DNA of 64,000 nucleotides from Mycolicibacterium chubuense NBB4. GTDB taxonomy: Bacteria > Actinomycetota > Actinomycetes > Mycobacteriales > Mycobacteriaceae. Location: the NCBI RefSeq assembly GCF_000266905.1, contig NC_018027.1:2604001-2668000 (forward strand), in the 5' to 3' direction. Position 1 is the first letter of the stretch. Every line of letters starts with the position of its first letter. The position numbers and the translations under genes are program-made. The notes under the pieces are model-generated. The model had not been told where the DNA came from and did not search any database. It saw nothing but the letters and a program-made list of their open reading frames with translations. Of this stretch, positions 60,331-64,000 are shown in pieces.

Positions 60331-60421
60331 GAACAAGCACCTGTGTGCGTACGACTCCGCGGGTGCATCAAGAACAAAGAATTTGTCCCTACGATTAAAC
60401 CTGTCCGGAGCAACCCACCAC

Positions 60422-61864
60422 ATGCCAAGTCCCTCCGTCACCTCTCCGCAAGTAGCCCTCAACGACATCGGCTCTGCAGAGGACTTTCTCGCCGCCATCG
60501 ACAAGACCATCAAATACTTCAACGATGGCGACATCGTCGAAGGGACCATCGTCAAGGTCGACCGCGACGAAGTCTTGCTCGACATCGGCTACAAGACCGA
60601 AGGTGTCATCCCTTCTCGCGAGCTCTCCATCAAGCACGACGTCGACCCCAATGAGGTTGTGTCCGTCGGCGACGAGGTCGAAGCCCTGGTCCTCACCAAG
60701 GAGGACAAAGAAGGCCGCCTGATCCTGTCCAAGAAGCGCGCTCAGTACGAGCGTGCCTGGGGCACCATCGAAGAGCTCAAGGAGAAGGACGAGGCCGTCA
60801 AGGGCACCGTCATCGAGGTCGTCAAGGGCGGCCTGATCCTCGACATCGGCCTGCGCGGCTTCCTGCCCGCGTCGCTGGTCGAGATGCGCCGCGTCCGCGA
60901 TCTGCAGCCGTACATCGGCAAGGAGATCGAGGCCAAGATCATCGAGCTCGACAAGAACCGCAACAACGTGGTGCTCTCGCGCCGCGCCTGGCTGGAGCAG
61001 ACCCAGTCCGAGGTGCGCAGCGAATTCCTCAACCAGCTCACCAAGGGCGCCATCCGCAAGGGTGTCGTGTCCTCGATCGTCAACTTCGGCGCGTTCGTCG
61101 ATCTCGGCGGCGTCGACGGCCTGGTGCACGTCTCCGAGCTGTCCTGGAAGCACATCGACCACCCGTCCGAGGTGGTCCAGGTGGGCGACGAGGTCACCGT
61201 CGAGGTGCTCGACGTGGACATGGACCGCGAGCGGGTCTCGTTGTCGCTCAAGGCCACTCAGGAAGATCCGTGGCGCCACTTCGCCCGCACGCACGCCATC
61301 GGTCAGATCGTGCCGGGCAAGGTCACCAAGCTGGTGCCGTTCGGTGCTTTCGTCCGCGTCGAGGAGGGCATCGAGGGTCTGGTGCACATCTCCGAGCTGT
61401 CGGAGCGGCACGTCGAGGTCCCGGACCAGGTGGTCCAGGTCGGCGACGACGCGATGGTCAAGGTCATCGACATCGACCTGGAGCGTCGCCGCATCTCGCT
61501 GAGCCTCAAGCAGGCCAACGAGGACTACTCCGACGAGTTCGAGGCCTGGAAGTACGGCATGGCCGACAGCTACGACGACCAGGGCAACTACATCTTCCCC
61601 GAAGGCTTCGACGCCGAGACCAACGAGTGGCTCGAAGGCTTCGAGAAGCAGCGTGACGAGTGGGAGGCCCGCTACGCGGAGGCCGAGCGCCGCCACAAGA
61701 TGCACACCGCCCAGATGGAGCGCTTCGCAGCGGCCGAGGCAGCCGAGGCCGCCAAGCCCGCCTCCAGCGGTTCGTCGCGGTCCGACGAGTCCTCCGCCGG
61801 CGGATCGCTCGCCAGCGATGCGCAGCTCGCCGCCCTGCGCGAAAAGCTCGCAGGCAACGCGTAA
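60422..61864 (+). CDS. rpsA: 30S ribosomal protein S1 RpsA
   Basis: A 480-residue RNA-binding protein that helps mRNA bind the ribosome. Four S1 domains begin near DGDIVEGTIVKVDRDEVLLDIG (about 35), DEAVKGTVIEVVKGGLILDIG (122), KGVVSSIVNFGAFVDLGG (215) and GKVTKLVPFGAFVRVEEG (300). The third and fourth carry the FGAFV and HxSELS signatures. An acidic then Ala/Ser-rich tail closes the protein; this tail is the region discussed for pyrazinoic acid binding in M. tuberculosis. The ATG at 60422 follows a long leader. A strong terminator follows. Confidence 0.96.
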   Translation: MPSPSVTSPQVALNDIGSAEDFLAAIDKTIKYFNDGDIVEGTIVKVDRDEVLLDIGYKTEGVIPSRELSIKHDVDPNEVVSVGDEVEALVLTKEDKEGRLILSKKRAQYERAWGTIEELKEKDEAVKGTVIEVVKGGLILDIGLRGFLPASLVEMRRVRDLQPYIGKEIEAKIIELDKNRNNVVLSRRAWLEQTQSEVRSEFLNQLTKGAIRKGVVSSIVNFGAFVDLGGVDGLVHVSELSWKHIDHPSEVVQVGDEVTVEVLDVDMDRERVSLSLKATQEDPWRHFARTHAIGQIVPGKVTKLVPFGAFVRVEEGIEGLVHISELSERHVEVPDQVVQVGDDAMVKVIDIDLERRRISLSLKQANEDYSDEFEAWKYGMADSYDDQGNYIFPEGFDAETNEWLEGFEKQRDEWEARYAEAERRHKMHTAQMERFAAAEAAEAAKPASSGSSRSDESSAGGSLASDAQLAALREKLAGNA

Positions 61865-61877
61865 TACGCTCAACGAT

Positions 61878-61911
61878 CGAACGCCCCGGCTCACCCGAGC
61901 CGGGGCGTTCG
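61878..61911 (+). terminator. rpsA terminator hairpin
   Basis: GAACGCCCCGGCTC (61879–61892) and GAGCCGGGGCGTTC (61897–61910) form a perfect 14-bp stem (15 with the flanking C/G) and an ACCC loop, 14 bases after the rpsA stop. There is no long T run, as is usual for mycobacterial intrinsic terminators. Confidence 0.75.
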
Positions 61912-61939
61912 TCGTATCGGGGTTTGAGAGACTGGTGCC

Positions 61940-63157
61940 GTGCTGCGCATTGGATTGACCGGAGGTATCGGAGCAGGCAAGTCCACGGTGTCCGCCACGT
62001 TCAGTGAACTCGGCGGGGTCGTCGTCGACGGAGACGTCATCGCCCGGGAGGTCGTCGAGCCGGGGACCGAGGGGCTCGCCAAGCTGGTCGAGGCGTTCGG
62101 CGACGACATCCTGGCGCCGGACGGCTCGCTGAACCGGCCGGCGCTGGCCGCCATCGCGTTCAGCGATGACGAGAAGCGCGCGACGTTGAACGGGATCGTG
62201 CATCCGCTTGTCGGACAACGACGTTCGGAGCTGATCGCGGCCGCGGCCGATGACGCGGTGATCGTCGAGGACATCCCGTTGCTGGTGGAATCGCAGATGG
62301 CGCCGATGTTCCCGCTCGTGATCATCGTGCATGCCGACGCCGAAGTCCGGGTCAAGCGATTGATCGAATACCGCGGATTCAGCGAGGAGGACGCCCGGGC
62401 CCGCATCGCCGCCCAGGCCACCGAGGAGCAGCGGCGCGCGGTTGCCGATGTCTGGCTGGACAATTCGGGCAGCGCCGACCAACTCGTCGGCAAGGCCCGA
62501 GCGTTGTGGCAGGAGCGCATCCACCCCTTCGCGCTGAACCTGCAGGCAGGACGGCCGGCCGAGGCCTCACCGCACGTGGTGTCAGCCGACCCGCGGTGGC
62601 CGGCACAGGCACAGCGGATCCTGGCCCGGTTGCGGACGGCCTGCGGCCACCGTGCGTCGCGGGTGGACCACGTCGGGTCCACCGCGGTGCCGGGGCTGGA
62701 CGCCAAAGACGTCATCGACGTCCAGGTGACCGTCGCGTCCCTGGCGGTCGCCGACGAGCTCGCCGAGGCGCTGCGGGCAGCCGGTTACGTCCGCACCTCG
62801 ATCATGCGGGACATGGCGAAGCCGGAGGCGCGCAGCACCGTCGCGGAGTTCGACCGGGCCGACGACGAGGCGCTGTGGGGCAAGAGGCTCTACAGCTCGG
62901 CCGACCCCGGCCGGCCCACCAACGTCCACGTGCGCGTCGCCGGGTGGCCCAACCAGCAGTTCGCGTTGCTGTTCGTCGACTGGCTGAAGGCCGAGCCCGC
63001 CGCCCGAGCGGAGTACCTGGAGCTCAAGCGCCGGATCGCCGCGCAGGGACCCGCGAGCACGGCGGACCACGCCGAAACGAAGGAGCCGTGGCTCGTCGAC
63101 GCGTACCGCCGGGCCTGGGCCTGGGCCGACGCGTCGGGCTGGCGGCCCGAAGCCTGA
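61940..63157 (+). CDS. coaE: Dephospho-CoA kinase CoaE fused to a GrpB (UPF0157) domain
   Basis: A 405-residue fusion. Residues 1–200 are dephospho-CoA kinase, the last step of CoA synthesis: P-loop GLTGGIGAGKST, DGDVIAREVV, ATLNGIVHPLV and EDIPLLVES. Residues 210–400 form a GrpB/UPF0157 nucleotidyltransferase-like domain with VDHVGSTAVPGLDAKDVIDVQV and NVHVRVAGWPNQQFALLFVDWL. The same fusion is known in M. tuberculosis (Rv1631). The GTG at 61940 has GAGACT six bases upstream, a weak leaderless -10. It lies 29 bases after the rpsA terminator. Confidence 0.94.
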   Translation: MLRIGLTGGIGAGKSTVSATFSELGGVVVDGDVIAREVVEPGTEGLAKLVEAFGDDILAPDGSLNRPALAAIAFSDDEKRATLNGIVHPLVGQRRSELIAAAADDAVIVEDIPLLVESQMAPMFPLVIIVHADAEVRVKRLIEYRGFSEEDARARIAAQATEEQRRAVADVWLDNSGSADQLVGKARALWQERIHPFALNLQAGRPAEASPHVVSADPRWPAQAQRILARLRTACGHRASRVDHVGSTAVPGLDAKDVIDVQVTVASLAVADELAEALRAAGYVRTSIMRDMAKPEARSTVAEFDRADDEALWGKRLYSSADPGRPTNVHVRVAGWPNQQFALLFVDWLKAEPAARAEYLELKRRIAAQGPASTADHAETKEPWLVDAYRRAWAWADASGWRPEA

Positions 63158-63195
63158 TGCGTGTCTTGCTCAGGTGGCGGATCTCGCCGACCACG

Positions 63196-63948
63196 TCAGC
63201 GGCCGCTCCGGTCCGCGTTCGCGTGGATCGCCTCGCGACAGTAGGCCGCGAAGCCCGGGAGCCCGAATGATTCGTCGTACCTGGCGACGTATCTCGGGTC
63301 GCTCACGTACATGTCGCCCAGGTTGCGGTGGAAGGCCGGAGGGCAGTCGTAGAACCACCGATTCACGTGGACCCGGTGTTGCTCCGCCGCATCCATCGCC
63401 TCAGTGGAGTCGGCTGGCAGCCCAGCGCGGAACGCGTCGGACAGGGCCTTCTCGACGGCTTCTCCCTCAGCCTTGATCCGGACCCATTCCTCCTTGCCGT
63501 AGGACTTCGTTCGGCGCTGCGATTCCTTCCACTCTGCGGTCTCGCCCCACTTCTGCTCGGCCTCTGCCTGATAATCGTCGAAGCCCTCACCGAACAGCTC
63601 GCGCATGTCGTCGTCGGTCATGGGGGTGTTCGCCATTGCCTTCTCCAATGCCTGATCGATGGCATCGACGAGGTTCTTCATCTCATCGAGCCGGGACATG
63701 ACGCGTTCGCGCTGTCGAATCAGGTGGCTGACCTCGTCGCCCTCGTCCAACAGGCTCGCGATCTCGTCAAGAGGCAGCTCGAGCCGGCGGTAAACGATGA
63801 TCTGGGACAAGCGCGTCAGGTCCGCCGACGTGTAGACCCGGTAAGCCGAGGCGTTACGCCGACTCGGAGTCAGCAACCCGATTTCGTCGTAGTGGTGAAG
63901 TGTCCGGACCGTGATGCCGAATCGCTCTGCGACCTCGCCCACGGTCAT
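63196..63948 (-). CDS. MerR-family regulator with TipAS antibiotic-recognition domain
   Basis: A 250-residue regulator. The N-terminal MerR winged helix (about 1–70) starts MTVGEVAERFGITVRTLHHY and continues RVYTSADLTRLSQIIVYRRL; a dimerisation helix follows (EVSHLIRQRERVMSRLDEMKN). The C-terminal TipAS domain (about 120–245) matches the TipA pattern: FGEGFDDYQAEAEQKWG, STEAMDAAEQHRVHVNRWFYDC, MYVSDPRYVARYD and GLPGFAAYCREAIHAN. In Streptomyces this domain binds thiopeptides; TipA autoregulates. ATG 63948 follows AGGTGG; ATG 63963 and GTG 63975 are also in frame. Confidence 0.9.
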   Translation of the reverse strand: MTVGEVAERFGITVRTLHHYDEIGLLTPSRRNASAYRVYTSADLTRLSQIIVYRRLELPLDEIASLLDEGDEVSHLIRQRERVMSRLDEMKNLVDAIDQALEKAMANTPMTDDDMRELFGEGFDDYQAEAEQKWGETAEWKESQRRTKSYGKEEWVRIKAEGEAVEKALSDAFRAGLPADSTEAMDAAEQHRVHVNRWFYDCPPAFHRNLGDMYVSDPRYVARYDESFGLPGFAAYCREAIHANADRSGR

Positions 63949-64000
63949 GTCGTCCACCTGCATCTCCTGCGTCACGTCGACCAGGCTGGTGCCTCACGTC

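Overview
The window is high-GC actinobacterial chromosome. Its gene order matches the Mycobacterium tuberculosis block Rv1594–Rv1631 almost gene for gene: nadABC, hisDCBHA-impA-hisFI, bcpB, trpE-trpCBA, lgt, pyk, tesB, cydABDC, adenylyl cyclase, pdtaR, thiolase/OB-fold pair, polA, rpsA, coaE. Several loci absent from that block in M. tuberculosis (gltBD, a polar amino-acid ABC transporter, a Dps2-like protein, a liv transporter) point to an environmental, fast-growing Mycolicibacterium-type species. This is inferred from remembered gene order and protein families, not from a search.

Layout. 1–3.1 kb: de novo NAD synthesis (nadA truncated by the window edge). 3.1–4.0 kb: a small membrane protein and a deazaflavin-type reductase. 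4.06–10.5 kb: histidine operon with mostly 1- or 4-base start/stop overlaps. 10.5–11.8 kb, minus strand: peroxiredoxin bcpB and an ABC ATPase. 11.8–19.8 kb: trpE, a tryptophan-associated membrane protein, trpC, trpB, trpA and lgt. The lgt product carries a roughly 700-residue acidic repeat tail. 19.9–22.2 kb: an HNH/DUF222 (13E12-family) protein and two small membrane proteins. 22.3–30.7 kb: gltB, gltD, pyk, tesB. 30.7–37.4 kb, minus strand: a DUF4190 protein, cydC, cydD, cydB, cydA and a DUF308/HdeD-like membrane protein.

37.6–40.8 kb: a glutamine/glutamate-type ABC transporter and dps. 40.8–42.9 kb: a membrane adenylyl cyclase divergent from a nitrilase-family amidase. 43.1–47.4 kb: an accessory segment next to a tRNA-Leu. 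It holds a stand-alone PE-PPE-domain serine hydrolase facing a 994-residue secreted protein that joins a seven-repeat YVTN beta-propeller to a PecA-like aspartic protease. 48.0–54.2 kb: pdtaR, a complete branched-chain amino-acid ABC transporter and a tiny secreted peptide. 54.3–56.0 kb, minus strand: thiolase and DUF35 partner. 56.1–64 kb: polA, an acyl-CoA thioesterase, a DUF4333 lipoprotein (minus), rpsA, coaE fused to a GrpB domain, and a MerR/TipAS regulator (minus).

Together the genes cover NAD, histidine, tryptophan and glutamate synthesis, the bd-type terminal oxidase with its assembly transporter, lipoprotein maturation, translation and DNA repair. A recurring regulatory feature is leaderless transcription: at least nine genes that begin a transcription unit have a -10-like hexamer 6–8 bases before the start codon. 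The most unusual items are the propeller–protease chimera beside the PE-PPE hydrolase, the repeat tail of Lgt, and the 40-bp interlocked bidirectional promoter between the cyclase and the amidase.
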